Part shown: one piece after another, positions 34,970-43,605 of the stretch
Layout: each line of letters starts with the position of its first letter
How positions within the stretch are numbered: position 1 is the first letter of the stretch
Source: Pseudomonas fluorescens
GTDB taxonomy: Bacteria > Pseudomonadota > Gammaproteobacteria > Pseudomonadales > Pseudomonadaceae
Assembly: GCF_040448305.1 (NCBI RefSeq)
Contig: NZ_CP148752.1
Location: 3,286,001 to 3,350,000, forward strand
Direction: 5' to 3'
Length of the DNA stretch: 64,000 nt
Notes under the pieces: generated by a model
Databases searched by the model: none
What the model saw: only the letters and a program-made list of their open reading frames with translations
Told to the model about the DNA's origin: nothing
Translations under genes and position numbers: made by a program

Positions 34970-37006
34970 ATGTCCAGCGATCCCTTGCTGCAACCCTACA
35001 AAATCAAGAATCTGACCCTCAGAAACCGGATCATGACCACCTCCCATGAACCGGCTTACCCTGTGGACGGCATGCCCAAGGACCTCTATCGCGCCTACCA
35101 CGTGGAGCGCGCCAAAGCCGGTGTCGCCCTGACCATGACTGCCGGTTCCGCTGCCGTATCCCGAGACAGCCCGCCGGTGTTCAACAATGTGCTCGCCTAC
35201 AAGGACGAAGTAGTCGGATGGTTGAAGGACCTGACCGATGAATGCCACGAACATGGCGCGGCAGTGATGATCCAGTTGACTCACCTGGGCCGTCGCACCC
35301 GCTGGGACAAGGCAGATTGGTTACCGGTGGTGTCGCCGTCACACCGTCGCGAGGCGTCGCACCGCTCCTTCCCGAAGAAAATGGAGGAATGGGACATTGA
35401 GCGGATCATCAAGGACTATGTAGACGCCGCGGAGCGCATGAAGGCGGCAGGTCTCGATGGTCTGGAGCTTCAGGCTTACGGGCATTTGATGGACCAGTTC
35501 TGGTCGCCGTTGACCAACGACCTCGACGGCCCTTACGGTGGCTCGCTGGAAAACCGCATGCGCTTTACCTTCGACATCCTGCGTGGCATCCGCCAGCGGG
35601 TAGGCGAAGATTTTCTGCTGGGAGTTCGCTACACCGGTGATGAAGAACTGCCCGGCGGCTTCACTGCCAGCGAGGGCATGCAGGTTTCTCACATGCTCAA
35701 GGACAGCGGACTGGTCGACTTCCTGAACGTCGTACGCGGTCACATCGATACGGATGCAGGGCTGACCGATGTCATCCCGATTCAGGGTATGCGCAACTCG
35801 CCCCATCTCGACTTCGCTGGCGAGATTCGCTCGTCGACAGGCTTTCCGACCTTCCACGCGGCGAAGATTCCCGACGTGGCCACCGCGCGCTACGCGATCG
35901 CCTCGGGCAAAGTGGACATGGTGGGCATGACCCGCGCGCACATGACCGATCCGCACATCGTGCGCAAAATCATCGAGAAGCGCGAAGAAGACATTCGCCC
36001 GTGCGTGGGCGCCAACTATTGCCTGGATCGCATCTACCAGGGCGGCGCGGCCTACTGCATCCACAACGCAGCGACGGGGCGGGAAACCACCATGCCTCAT
36101 GACATTCCCAAAGCCACGGTCAAGCGCAAGGTGCTGGTGGTCGGTACCGGCCCTGCCGGGCTGGAAGCGGCGCGGGTCGCCGGTGAGCGCGGTCATGACG
36201 TGACGGTGCTTGAAGCGGCTGACCAACCCGGTGGGCAAATTCGTCTGACTGCGCTGAGCGAGCGTCGTCGCGAGATGATCAGCATCATTGATTGGCGAAT
36301 GGCGCAATGCGAACGGCTGGGGGTGAAGTTTCACTTCAATACCTGGGCCGAAGCCGACACTGTGCAAGCCTTCGAGCCAGACGTGGTTATCGTTGCGACC
36401 GGCGGCCTGCCGGATACCGAGGTGCTCAGCAAAGGCAACGAACTCGTGGTTTCAACCTGGGACATTATTTCCGGCGACATCAAGCCCGGTCGCAACGTAC
36501 TGATCTTCGACGATGCGGGGGATCATGCTGCCCTGCAGGCTGCCGAGGTCATCGCACAAAGCGGTGCGAGAGTCGAAATAGTCACCTCTGACCGCTCGTT
36601 TGCACCTGAAGTCATGGCCATGAACCTGGTGCCCTACATGCGCAGCCTGCAGGATCTGGACGTCACCTTCACCGTGACCTACCGCGTCGATACAGTGGAA
36701 AAACGTGATGGCGGACTCGTTGCAACCTTTGGCAGCGATTACGGACAGGTTCACAAGCAGCGCGTGGTCGATCAGGTGGTCGTCAACCACGGCACCCTTC
36801 CGCTGGACGACTTGTACTTCGACCTGCGTCCTCTCTCCACCAATGGCGGCGCGGTAGAGCAGCATGACCTGATCGCCGGCACGGCGCAGAACATCGTCAC
36901 CAATCCCGAAGGACGCTTCCAGCTGTTCCGGATCGGCGACGCCGTGTCTGCTCGCAACACCCACGCGGCCATCTACGACGCTTTGCGCCTGGTGAAAGAA
37001 ATCTGA
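34970..37006 (+). CDS. NADH:flavin oxidoreductase, DgcA / N-methylproline-demethylase type
   Basis: 678 residues from the ATG at 34970 (GGAG 9 nt upstream); an ATG at 34943 has no ribosome site. An N-terminal Old-Yellow-Enzyme barrel with FMN (VMIQLTHLGRR, GHLMDQFWSP, NDLDGPYGGSLENR) is followed by an Fe-S segment and a C-terminal FAD/NAD domain (VLVVGTGPAGLEAAR). Related enzymes demethylate dimethylglycine or N-methylproline. The Fe-S segment reads CVGANYC...YC: the second Cys of the CIGCNxC pattern seen in trimethylamine dehydrogenase is Ala here. I recall the demethylase branch as having this same Ala. Near a pyrroline-5-carboxylate-reductase-like gene, a methylated proline is a fair guess. 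Confidence 0.88.
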   Translation: MSSDPLLQPYKIKNLTLRNRIMTTSHEPAYPVDGMPKDLYRAYHVERAKAGVALTMTAGSAAVSRDSPPVFNNVLAYKDEVVGWLKDLTDECHEHGAAVMIQLTHLGRRTRWDKADWLPVVSPSHRREASHRSFPKKMEEWDIERIIKDYVDAAERMKAAGLDGLELQAYGHLMDQFWSPLTNDLDGPYGGSLENRMRFTFDILRGIRQRVGEDFLLGVRYTGDEELPGGFTASEGMQVSHMLKDSGLVDFLNVVRGHIDTDAGLTDVIPIQGMRNSPHLDFAGEIRSSTGFPTFHAAKIPDVATARYAIASGKVDMVGMTRAHMTDPHIVRKIIEKREEDIRPCVGANYCLDRIYQGGAAYCIHNAATGRETTMPHDIPKATVKRKVLVVGTGPAGLEAARVAGERGHDVTVLEAADQPGGQIRLTALSERRREMISIIDWRMAQCERLGVKFHFNTWAEADTVQAFEPDVVIVATGGLPDTEVLSKGNELVVSTWDIISGDIKPGRNVLIFDDAGDHAALQAAEVIAQSGARVEIVTSDRSFAPEVMAMNLVPYMRSLQDLDVTFTVTYRVDTVEKRDGGLVATFGSDYGQVHKQRVVDQVVVNHGTLPLDDLYFDLRPLSTNGGAVEQHDLIAGTAQNIVTNPEGRFQLFRIGDAVSARNTHAAIYDALRLVKEI

Positions 37007-37065
37007 ATCCCTGTCACGTCTGGCGCGGTCAAGGGCCGCACGGAGCGTCCCATGACGCCTTCTGC

Positions 37066-37093
37066 AGTGAAGGCCCTTCAGCGGGCCTTCCCT
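37066..37093. terminator. Bidirectional hairpin between convergent genes
   Basis: CAGTGAAGGCCC, loop TTCAGC, GGGCCTTCCCTG: stem of 8 perfect pairs extended by three more across a mismatch. It sits between the stops of the flavoenzyme (37006) and the reductase-like gene (37112). Confidence 0.6.
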
Positions 37094-37111
37094 GTATATC
37101 CCCTGCCCCGG

Positions 37112-37888
37112 CTACATTCCCCGCCGCGCAACCTCAGCGCCTGCATTGACTGCCCGCCCCACAATGGATTCGATGTCCTGATCAGCCATCGACTGCAGCG
37201 CTGCTGCCGTCACGCCACGGTAAGCCATCAACGACTCAATCATTTGCCGCGGATCGCGGCTGGCAAGCATCTGGCCACCCCCCACCACCACGCCTTGTGC
37301 AGCGCGCTGCGCGATGGCAAGGGGAATTCCCGCAGCCACCGCCTGATTAGTAAGTGCCATTTGCATCATTGCCGGGAAAGCCGGCCCAGTCCCGGACAAC
37401 GCGCTGAGGTAATCAATATAGTCTTCATCAGGCACTTCGTCCGCCGAACCTACGCACTCGAACAGTCGTTGCACCCACTGGCGGTCGCGTTCAACAGGGT
37501 TTCCGGCACTGTACCAGGGCGTGAACGACTGCCTGATTTCCACGGCCGCATTCGGCATGGCCCGCACCACTACATCCGCACCGGTGGCCGCGCTGATGGC
37601 TGCCGCCGGAACTCCGGCCATCAGGGAAATCACCAGCTTGCCGCGGGCGTTAATCTGCAGTTCACGAAACTGCTCCGGCCGGATGGACAGCACGACAATA
37701 TCGCTGAGGTCCACCAACTGCTGGTTGTCGGCAAGCAGTCTCACGCCTGGCTCGAAGGTACTGACGCCGGAGCGGTTCGAGATCAATAAACGGTCAGGCT
37801 CGATGAACCCGCTATCGAGCAGCGCCTGCGCGATTGCGCGCCCGAGCCAGCCGGTACCTCCGATGATGCCCAGAGTTCTATTCTCCAT
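37112..37888 (-). CDS. Pyrroline-5-carboxylate reductase (ProC) family protein
   Basis: 258 residues. The start MENRTLGIIGGTGWLGRAIA gives a Rossmann motif; MPNAAVEIRQSFTPWYSAG and SALSGTGPAFPAMMQMAL match the conserved C-terminal block of ProC, in which the Ser-Gly-(x)-Gly-Pro-Ala segment binds substrate. The nucleotide motif GGTGWLG differs from the usual GxGxMG, so a change in cofactor or imine substrate is possible. It overlaps the TetR gene by 11 nt and follows it on the same strand. Its likely role is to reduce a cyclic imine arising from the methylated amino acid handled by the neighbouring flavoenzyme. Confidence 0.82.
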   Translation of the reverse strand: MENRTLGIIGGTGWLGRAIAQALLDSGFIEPDRLLISNRSGVSTFEPGVRLLADNQQLVDLSDIVVLSIRPEQFRELQINARGKLVISLMAGVPAAAISAATGADVVVRAMPNAAVEIRQSFTPWYSAGNPVERDRQWVQRLFECVGSADEVPDEDYIDYLSALSGTGPAFPAMMQMALTNQAVAAGIPLAIAQRAAQGVVVGGGQMLASRDPRQMIESLMAYRGVTAAALQSMADQDIESIVGRAVNAGAEVARRGM

Positions 37889-38585
37889 CGGCAGTCGACT
37901 CCTCGAATGTTTCAACCAAAGGAACGAAAACGCCGGGCTCTTTTTCCGCGTAGCCGAACTTTCCATAAAAGCGGTCCAGCTCGCGCCGCTTAGGTACCTT
38001 GCCGGTAAACACACTCACGTACTGAGGAATCCGTCGAAATCGTACGACGATATCTTCACTGGTTTTCATGGAGATGTAGCCGATCTGCGTGAGGTAGATC
38101 GTCCTGGCCCGAACGTCAGCCCCCTCGCCGTCGTAGCCAAATCGTCGGAACATCGCGGCCAGGGCATTCATCCGAGTTTCATCGGCCAGAGCGATTTCAG
38201 CAGTGACCTCGTCCGATTGCAGCGCCCAACTGCGCACGGCAAATTCGAACTGCGAGTCGAACAGTTCAGGGTTCACCCAGCATTCGAAGACGTTGAGAAT
38301 CGCTTCGGAAATACTTTCTGCGTAACTCTCGCATTGGCTGACCATGCCGCCGGTGTTCTTGTCCCGCCATCGAGCCAGGAGTGCCGCGAGCAGCTGTTCC
38401 CTATCTTCATAGAACCAGTAAAAGCTGGTACGAGACAAATTCAAGCGTTTGGCCAGCGGCATCACCCGCACAGCATCCACACCCGACTCTTTAAGAGCAT
38501 CGTAGGCGGCGTCCAGCCAACCATCGACGGAGCCTCGCCAGCCTGCGTCCTGCGCTTTGGTTTTCGCCCTTCCTGTCTGTGACAT
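37878..38585 (-). CDS. TetR-family transcriptional regulator
   Basis: 235 residues from the ATG at 38585, with AAGGTG upstream; the open frame continuing to 38825 covers the operator region and is not used. The helix-turn-helix lies in VDAVRVMPLAKRLNLSRTSF followed by YWFYEDREQLLAALL, the normal TetR arrangement. The C-terminal ligand domain is long. It starts 11 nt inside the reductase-like gene's start region, so both are translated together. The TGTACACCT elements ahead of this gene and in the 34873 palindrome suggest autoregulation and control of the flavoenzyme and oxygenase. Confidence 0.87.
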   Translation of the reverse strand: MSQTGRAKTKAQDAGWRGSVDGWLDAAYDALKESGVDAVRVMPLAKRLNLSRTSFYWFYEDREQLLAALLARWRDKNTGGMVSQCESYAESISEAILNVFECWVNPELFDSQFEFAVRSWALQSDEVTAEIALADETRMNALAAMFRRFGYDGEGADVRARTIYLTQIGYISMKTSEDIVVRFRRIPQYVSVFTGKVPKRRELDRFYGKFGYAEKEPGVFVPLVETFEESTADGE

Positions 38586-38620
38586 TCGGGTTGCACCTTT
38601 ATTTGAAAATTCTTCGCCAC

Positions 38621-38669
38621 TGTACACCTCAGGATCTGTGGCGTACACGGCATGTACATAGGCGTACAT
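38621..38669. promoter_or_regulatory. Operator-like TGTACA cluster upstream of the TetR gene
   Basis: TGTACACCT at 38621-38629, CGTACACGG at 38642-38650, CATGTACAT at 38651-38659 and AGGCGTACA at 38660-38668. The outer two form an inverted pair with one mismatch. The motif is the same as in the palindrome 34873-34916. No other gene lies in the gap 38586-38794. Confidence 0.7.
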
Positions 38670-38794
38670 TTTCGAGACGCTCGATCTCGAGTCAGCCCCC
38701 GTGCGATGGAGGGAGTCACTTACCCTCCTCCGCTGCAGGTTGCGCGAAGCCAGACTCTGGTTCGCTGCAAAATTTCGCGGCGGGCAGGCATTGA

Positions 38795-39574
38795 TTACTT
38801 GGGCGCTTTGTTCTCTATCAAGCAATTGCCACCATCGATCACCAGCAACTCGCCTGTAATGTAACTGGACTCAGGTGACGCCAGGAACGTAACGGCAGCA
38901 GCCACTTCCTCCGGGCGACCTGCCCTGCCAACCGGGACATACTTCGCTGCATTCTCTTCCTCTGGAGTGCTTGACCCTGTGGCGATCCAGCCCGGCGCGA
39001 CCGAGTTCACAGTGATTCCATAGCGCGCAACCTCAAGGGCCAGGCTCATGTTCATACCCACCATTCCCGCTTTGGCCGCAGCATAAGCCGCCTCTCCCGG
39101 ATTACCTGCCCGAGTGCCAGTCGTGGAGCTGACATTGACGATACGGCCGTAGTGCCTGTTGCGCATCCCCGGCAAAATTCCACGGGTCAACAGAAAGGCG
39201 GTTGTCAGATTTCGAGCAATCGAGAGATTCCAGCTATCGACACTCATGTCCGCCAGATCGGCAAATGGCTCCGGATGCCCCTGTGCGGCCATGCCAGCAT
39301 TGTTCACAAGAATATCAATTCGCCCCCAAACCGATTCGGCCCAAGTGGTCAGCTCAAGGACTTGATCCTCTTGGCTCAGGTCAGCCGCACGCCCTTGCAC
39401 TTCAAACCCTGTGGCACGCAACTCCTCCACTCGATCATGAATGCGAGCGCTGCTGCCAGTGACGATCAACCGTACGCCCAAGCTGCCCAGGCGCTTCGCA
39501 ATCGCAAATCCAATTCCACGCTCACTACCGGCACCACTGACAAGCGCTACCTGCCCACTCCAGTCCGCAACCAT
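38795..39574 (-). CDS. Short-chain dehydrogenase/reductase (SDR)
   Basis: 259 residues from the ATG at 39574 (AGGAGCAAAAGG in front). NAD(P) motif VSGAGSERGIGFAIAKRL, NNAG at about 95, catalytic Ser in VSSTTG, and YAAAK (Tyr-x3-Lys). Classical SDR of the FabG-like type; NSVAPGWI and IDGGNCL complete it. Substrate unknown. It is the last gene on the minus strand before the TetR gene, which lies 209 nt further along, so it may be a separate transcript or the end of the run of genes coming from the DMT transporter. Confidence 0.88.
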   Translation of the reverse strand: MVADWSGQVALVSGAGSERGIGFAIAKRLGSLGVRLIVTGSSARIHDRVEELRATGFEVQGRAADLSQEDQVLELTTWAESVWGRIDILVNNAGMAAQGHPEPFADLADMSVDSWNLSIARNLTTAFLLTRGILPGMRNRHYGRIVNVSSTTGTRAGNPGEAAYAAAKAGMVGMNMSLALEVARYGITVNSVAPGWIATGSSTPEEENAAKYVPVGRAGRPEEVAAAVTFLASPESSYITGELLVIDGGNCLIENKAPK

Positions 39575-39677
39575 CGCCTTTTGCTCCTGTCGTCCGGGAT
39601 TAGCCCCTGACCCCATGGCAGTCTAGGGGGAGAGAAATCAGCTGAGCCTATCAGTCTCGAAAGGATAGGTTGAGTGT

Positions 39678-40595
39678 TCACGCCTTGGCTTTAATCGCAT
39701 ACAGCCCACCGATAATCACCAACGCTGCTCCGACAACTACCCATGTGTCAGGGCGCTCGGCAAAGACGATCACACCAATCAAAGTGGCGAACACCAGAAG
39801 CGCATAGTTGAAAGGCTGCAGGGTAGAAGCGGTCGCGTACTTCAGTGCTTGAATGAGGAGAATCTGAGCGACTACTCCCGTCAATGACAGGATCCCCATC
39901 AAGAAGCCCTGGACTGGAGTCGGAGAAACCCATGCGGGCAGCCCCACAAATGTGATCGTCAGGGCACCCACACTTGCCATAAAAAGCATGTTCGTCGCAA
40001 AGGAATCGTGCTGGCTAATCCGGCGCGTCAGTACATTGAAGAATGCGAACCCTAAAGCAGACAGCAAGGGAATCACGGCTGCCAGTTCAAAGACGCCCGC
40101 GCCTGGTCGGAGGATGATCAGTGTGCCGGTGAACCCTATGGCAGCAGCGATCCAACGTCGTAGCCCGACAAACTCTCCTAGCAGGCCCCCCGCCAATGCC
40201 AAAGTCATCAGAGGGAATACCGCATAGAGAGCGTGCATTTCAGCCAAACCTAAATATCGTAACCCGACTGCAAACAGTACTATCTCACCAACGGCTAACA
40301 GTGCTCGAATGATTTGGAGCCAAGGGTGTTTACTGCATAAAGACTCCTTTACCCTACCTTGGTAGGCGGCATATCCGAGGGCAAAAACGACAAACACCCA
40401 ATAACGCACCATGACCAGTTGGGCAACCGGGAAGTCTTTGACAAGCACCTTGGTTATTCCGTCCTGGCTCGCAAAGATAAGCATTGAAAGCAGGCATAAA
40501 AAAATCCCGAGTTGGGGCCTTGCGACGCCAGGACTAGCAGCAACGGTGGGCGCAGCATTTTTTGTTCGGTCAAACTTCAATCGCAACTCGGTCAT
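39678..40595 (-). CDS. DMT/EamA-family transporter (RhaT/YddG-like)
   Basis: 305 residues with ten hydrophobic segments and two EamA halves (IFLCLLSMLIFASQDGITKV and LSALGFAFFNVLTRR). Members export metabolites or amino acids in most studied cases. Same strand as the GlxA-type regulator 34 nt upstream and the SDR about 100 nt downstream. It may export a by-product of the betaine-like substrate, but this is not shown by the sequence. Confidence 0.88.
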   Translation of the reverse strand: MTELRLKFDRTKNAAPTVAASPGVARPQLGIFLCLLSMLIFASQDGITKVLVKDFPVAQLVMVRYWVFVVFALGYAAYQGRVKESLCSKHPWLQIIRALLAVGEIVLFAVGLRYLGLAEMHALYAVFPLMTLALAGGLLGEFVGLRRWIAAAIGFTGTLIILRPGAGVFELAAVIPLLSALGFAFFNVLTRRISQHDSFATNMLFMASVGALTITFVGLPAWVSPTPVQGFLMGILSLTGVVAQILLIQALKYATASTLQPFNYALLVFATLIGVIVFAERPDTWVVVGAALVIIGGLYAIKAKA

Positions 40596-40629
40596 GCCCG
40601 CCTCCCTAATTTTTTCGACAGTCCGGTTT

Positions 40630-41613
40630 TTACTTCACCAGCCGCGTTTCTCTCGAAGGCCGGTAACCAAAATACGAGCTGTAGCATTTGCTGAAATGGC
40701 TCGGTGAAACAAAGCCGCATGCGACCAGCACATCAACCTGAGACAGCTCTGTGTGCTGAAGTAATCGCCGTGCTTCGGTAATGCGCAATTCCAGGTAATA
40801 CCGTTGCGGCGTGGTACCCAGTTGCTCTTTGAACAAGCGCTCTATTTGTCGACGGGAACGTCCGGCATAAACCGCCAGTTGGTCCATTTGCAATGGCTCT
40901 TCAAGGTTGGCGTCCATCAGTTTGACCACCTCTTTGAGGGGGGCGCTCAACGAGATGTTCTGTGTCGGTTTGATACGCCGATACCGCGACTCTTCGAAAG
41001 ACAGAATGTCTTCGATGCCCTCGACAAGCGCCTTGCCATGCAGCCCTTTGATCCACTCGAGAGCCATATGAAAAGCACCCGCCGGACTCGAAGCCGTGAG
41101 CCGGTCTCGATCCATGACAAATGCTTCACTGGTGACATGCGTGACTTTTGAAATTTCTGCGAGCGCAGGTCGGTGTTCGGGATGAATCGCACAACGATAC
41201 CCCTCAAGCAAACCTGACACGCCCAAAAACCACGCCCCATTCCACAGCCCGGCCAGGGTGATACCCAGTTCCGATGCCGTTTTAAGGATGCTGATCAGCT
41301 CGTGATTGACTTTGAGTTCGGTGCGATAGCCGCCGCAGATGACCAGTAAATTAAGGTCTTTGAGTGCTGCCACGTCCAAACGCGCATCCGGTCGAATGAC
41401 CAGGCCAAGGTCGCTGGTAACCTCTCCGTCCTGCACCCCGAAGGTTCGTGAAGAGAACAACGCAGGACGCAAAAGGTTGGCAGTGACAATCGTATCGAGC
41501 GCTTGCGTAAATGCAGGCAACGAGAAGTGCTCGAGCAGTAAAAATCCTGCCCGGGCATGAGCCGTCGGCTCACTCCGGGTCTCTTCCACATAGCGCAGGT
41601 TTTTACCTTTCAT
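40630..41613 (-). CDS. GlxA-family AraC-type regulator (GbdR/CdhR-like), copy 1
   Basis: 327 residues from the ATG at 41613; longer starts to 41721 are open but lack a ribosome site. The N-terminal half is a DJ-1/PfpI-like amidotransferase domain (GFLLLEHFSLPAFTQALD, then LVICGG and GLWNGAWFL). The C-terminal AraC double helix-turn-helix includes DQLAVYAGRSRRQIERLFKE. Relatives GbdR and CdhR control glycine betaine and carnitine catabolism in Pseudomonas. It sits downstream of the ABC transporter/racemase-like operon on the same strand. A second paralog lies at 58211, at the other side of the island. Confidence 0.88.
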   Translation of the reverse strand: MKGKNLRYVEETRSEPTAHARAGFLLLEHFSLPAFTQALDTIVTANLLRPALFSSRTFGVQDGEVTSDLGLVIRPDARLDVAALKDLNLLVICGGYRTELKVNHELISILKTASELGITLAGLWNGAWFLGVSGLLEGYRCAIHPEHRPALAEISKVTHVTSEAFVMDRDRLTASSPAGAFHMALEWIKGLHGKALVEGIEDILSFEESRYRRIKPTQNISLSAPLKEVVKLMDANLEEPLQMDQLAVYAGRSRRQIERLFKEQLGTTPQRYYLELRITEARRLLQHTELSQVDVLVACGFVSPSHFSKCYSSYFGYRPSRETRLVK

Positions 41614-41745
41614 ACACCCGCTGAAATCTCGTCGTTCGATCACTTTACGCCTCGCTTCTTTACACTGACGAATGCAGCCTTTGTGCAAACCACGGTTGAA
41701 TCCGCGCTTGCGAAGAATCAACCGCCGGCGCCGTGACCGTACTGT

Positions 41746-42744
41746 TTATGCGAGCTGGAACCCGTGGGCCAGAGGGTCTTTGTCATCGACGAAAATAGTG
41801 TTGTGACCTATCACCTCAGCCCAGCCGCTGACACTTGGATTCATGCCGTCGAAAGTTCCGACCTTTACCGACGCCTCCACTTTTCCTTCGTAGATTGTAC
41901 CGATCAGACTTTCGAGTCGATAAACGTCGCCGACGTTCAGCCGACCCTTTGCGAAGAGCTGAGCCATCCGGGCCGAGGTACCGGTACCGCCGGGAGAACG
42001 ATCAATAGCTTTATCACCGTAGAATACTGCACAGCGGCCATGCACGGTTCTGCTCTGTGGTTTGTCACACCAGATGATGTGATGAACACCACTGATTCTG
42101 CTGTTCTCTGGATGCACAGGGTCACAAATGGCCGAGAGCGCTGCGCGCAGCTTCTGGCTCATCCCCACGATGTCAGCCGTCGTCTGCCCTTCGAATCCAG
42201 TCCAGCACTCCTGTGGTTCGACCACCGCATAGAAATTCCCGCCGTAGGCGATGTCCACTGTAAACGTACCAATACCAGGTACTTCCACCACCACATCGGC
42301 GCTGTGCAGGTAGCTGGCTACGTTGAACAAGCGAATCGACTCAACAAACTCGCCGCCCATGGTGTATTCGACATCGACCCGTCCCGCCGGTGTTTCAATC
42401 GCCAGTTTTCCCGGCTCACGAGGTGTCACCAAGCCCTCTTCAATGACCACGGTCGATAATCCGATGGTGCCCGCTCCACACATCGGCAGGCAGCCGCTGA
42501 CTTCGATAAACAGCGCACCGAAGTCGCAGTCATCACGTACCGATGGATAAATAATGACGCCAGACATGATGTCGTGTCCCCGAGGCTCGAACATCAATGC
42601 GGTGCGTACCCAGTCGTGGTCACGCACGAAAATATCGCGACGCTCCGCCATCGATACGGAGGGCATCAGCGGTGCTCCGCCCGCTACAACCCGAACCGGG
42701 TTGCCGCACGCGTGCGAATCAATGCAAAAAAAACTGCGTCTCAT
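41746..42744 (-). CDS. Proline racemase / hydroxyproline epimerase family protein with altered active site
   Basis: 332 residues, full length for the family. The first catalytic Cys is present at 89 in MCGAGTIG, although the usual following His is Ala. The second catalytic position, normally Cys in DRSPCGTGT or Thr in trans-3-hydroxyproline dehydratases, is Gly252 (DRSPGGTGTSARMA, codon GGC). EPRGHD, DSHACGNP and IAYGGNFYAVV are conserved. A two-base racemase mechanism is therefore unlikely; dehydration or one-sided elimination is more plausible. It lies 12 nt after the second permease gene at the end of a betaine-type importer operon, so its substrate is probably the imported compound or a demethylated form. 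Confidence 0.85.
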   Translation of the reverse strand: MRRSFFCIDSHACGNPVRVVAGGAPLMPSVSMAERRDIFVRDHDWVRTALMFEPRGHDIMSGVIIYPSVRDDCDFGALFIEVSGCLPMCGAGTIGLSTVVIEEGLVTPREPGKLAIETPAGRVDVEYTMGGEFVESIRLFNVASYLHSADVVVEVPGIGTFTVDIAYGGNFYAVVEPQECWTGFEGQTTADIVGMSQKLRAALSAICDPVHPENSRISGVHHIIWCDKPQSRTVHGRCAVFYGDKAIDRSPGGTGTSARMAQLFAKGRLNVGDVYRLESLIGTIYEGKVEASVKVGTFDGMNPSVSGWAEVIGHNTIFVDDKDPLAHGFQLA

Positions 42745-42756
42745 ACTGATGCCCTT

Positions 42757-43605
42757 TCAAAGGAGTTTGCTGGGGGAGTGACGCTGTAACGCGCCCCGTG
42801 ACAGTCGATCCAACAGCAGCGCAATAGCGACAATGGCCAGGCCCGCTCGAAGGCCTAATCCCATCTCCATCCTGGAGAGGCCACGGGTAACTTCAGCCCC
42901 CAGACCGCCCGCCCCCACCAAACCTGCCAGCACCACCATCGCCAGCGACATAAGGATGCATTGGTTCAGGCCTACCAACAGTGTGGGTGCAGCAGTCGGC
43001 AGTTCAATTTTGAACAGAATGTCTTTAGGTGAAGCACCGGACGCCTGGCCCAACTCAAGGAGATCCTTGGGCAACTGCTTGAAGGCCAGAGTCGTCAATC
43101 TGAGCATCGGCGGGATGCCGTAAACAATCGTTGCGATGATCGCGGGCACTCGTCCCAAGCTGAACAGCATCACTGCGGGGATCAGGTATACCCAGGGCGG
43201 CACCGTTTGCATGATGTTCAGAATCGGCAGCAACGCTTCATCTACACGCTTCACCCGGGCGGCCAGAACCCCCAGCGGGAAAGCAATGGCAACAGAGATC
43301 AGGACCGACACGCTGACGAGCGCAATCGTCTGGATGGACGCGACCCAAAGGCCAGCGAACAAACAGAAAGCCAACATCACCGCAGAGAAAACAGCGACTC
43401 GTTTATTGGCAAAAAAGAAGGCCGCAACGACGACAATACCGATGAATAAGTACGGATGGGGAGCAAGCAGCGCCCCCTCCACTGCACCGAGTACCGCCTC
43501 AATGACCTGACTTATCCCTTTGAACAATCCATGTAAATTAGTGTTCAGCCAGTCAACGGCGGGAGCCAGGTAATCGCCTGGAGAAAATTGAATGTGCGTT
43601 GTCAT
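42757..43605 (-). CDS. Glycine-betaine-type ABC transporter permease (ProW/OpuAB family), second subunit
   Basis: 282 residues from MTTHIQFSPGDYLAPAVDWL; an open frame reaching back to 44067 overlaps the upstream permease and is not used. Six to seven membrane helices. LGQASGASPKDILFKIELPTA is the EAA loop, and the MQTVPPWVYLIPAVMLF core is typical of ProW. Start overlaps the preceding permease stop by four bases (ATGA). Two permease genes suggest a heterodimeric channel, as in ChoW-like or CbcWV variants. Confidence 0.92.
   Translation of the reverse strand: MTTHIQFSPGDYLAPAVDWLNTNLHGLFKGISQVIEAVLGAVEGALLAPHPYLFIGIVVVAAFFFANKRVAVFSAVMLAFCLFAGLWVASIQTIALVSVSVLISVAIAFPLGVLAARVKRVDEALLPILNIMQTVPPWVYLIPAVMLFSLGRVPAIIATIVYGIPPMLRLTTLAFKQLPKDLLELGQASGASPKDILFKIELPTAAPTLLVGLNQCILMSLAMVVLAGLVGAGGLGAEVTRGLSRMEMGLGLRAGLAIVAIALLLDRLSRGALQRHSPSKLL

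Noticed and set aside
35339..36367. Leftward open frame opposite the flavin demethylase
   Set aside because: The plus strand encodes a full-length, motif-rich flavoenzyme; the reverse product has no family features.
37878..38825. A longer TetR protein starting at 38825
   Set aside because: The extra 80 codons run through the TGTACA operator cluster and carry no domain; the ATG at 38585 has a ribosome site and gives a normal TetR length.
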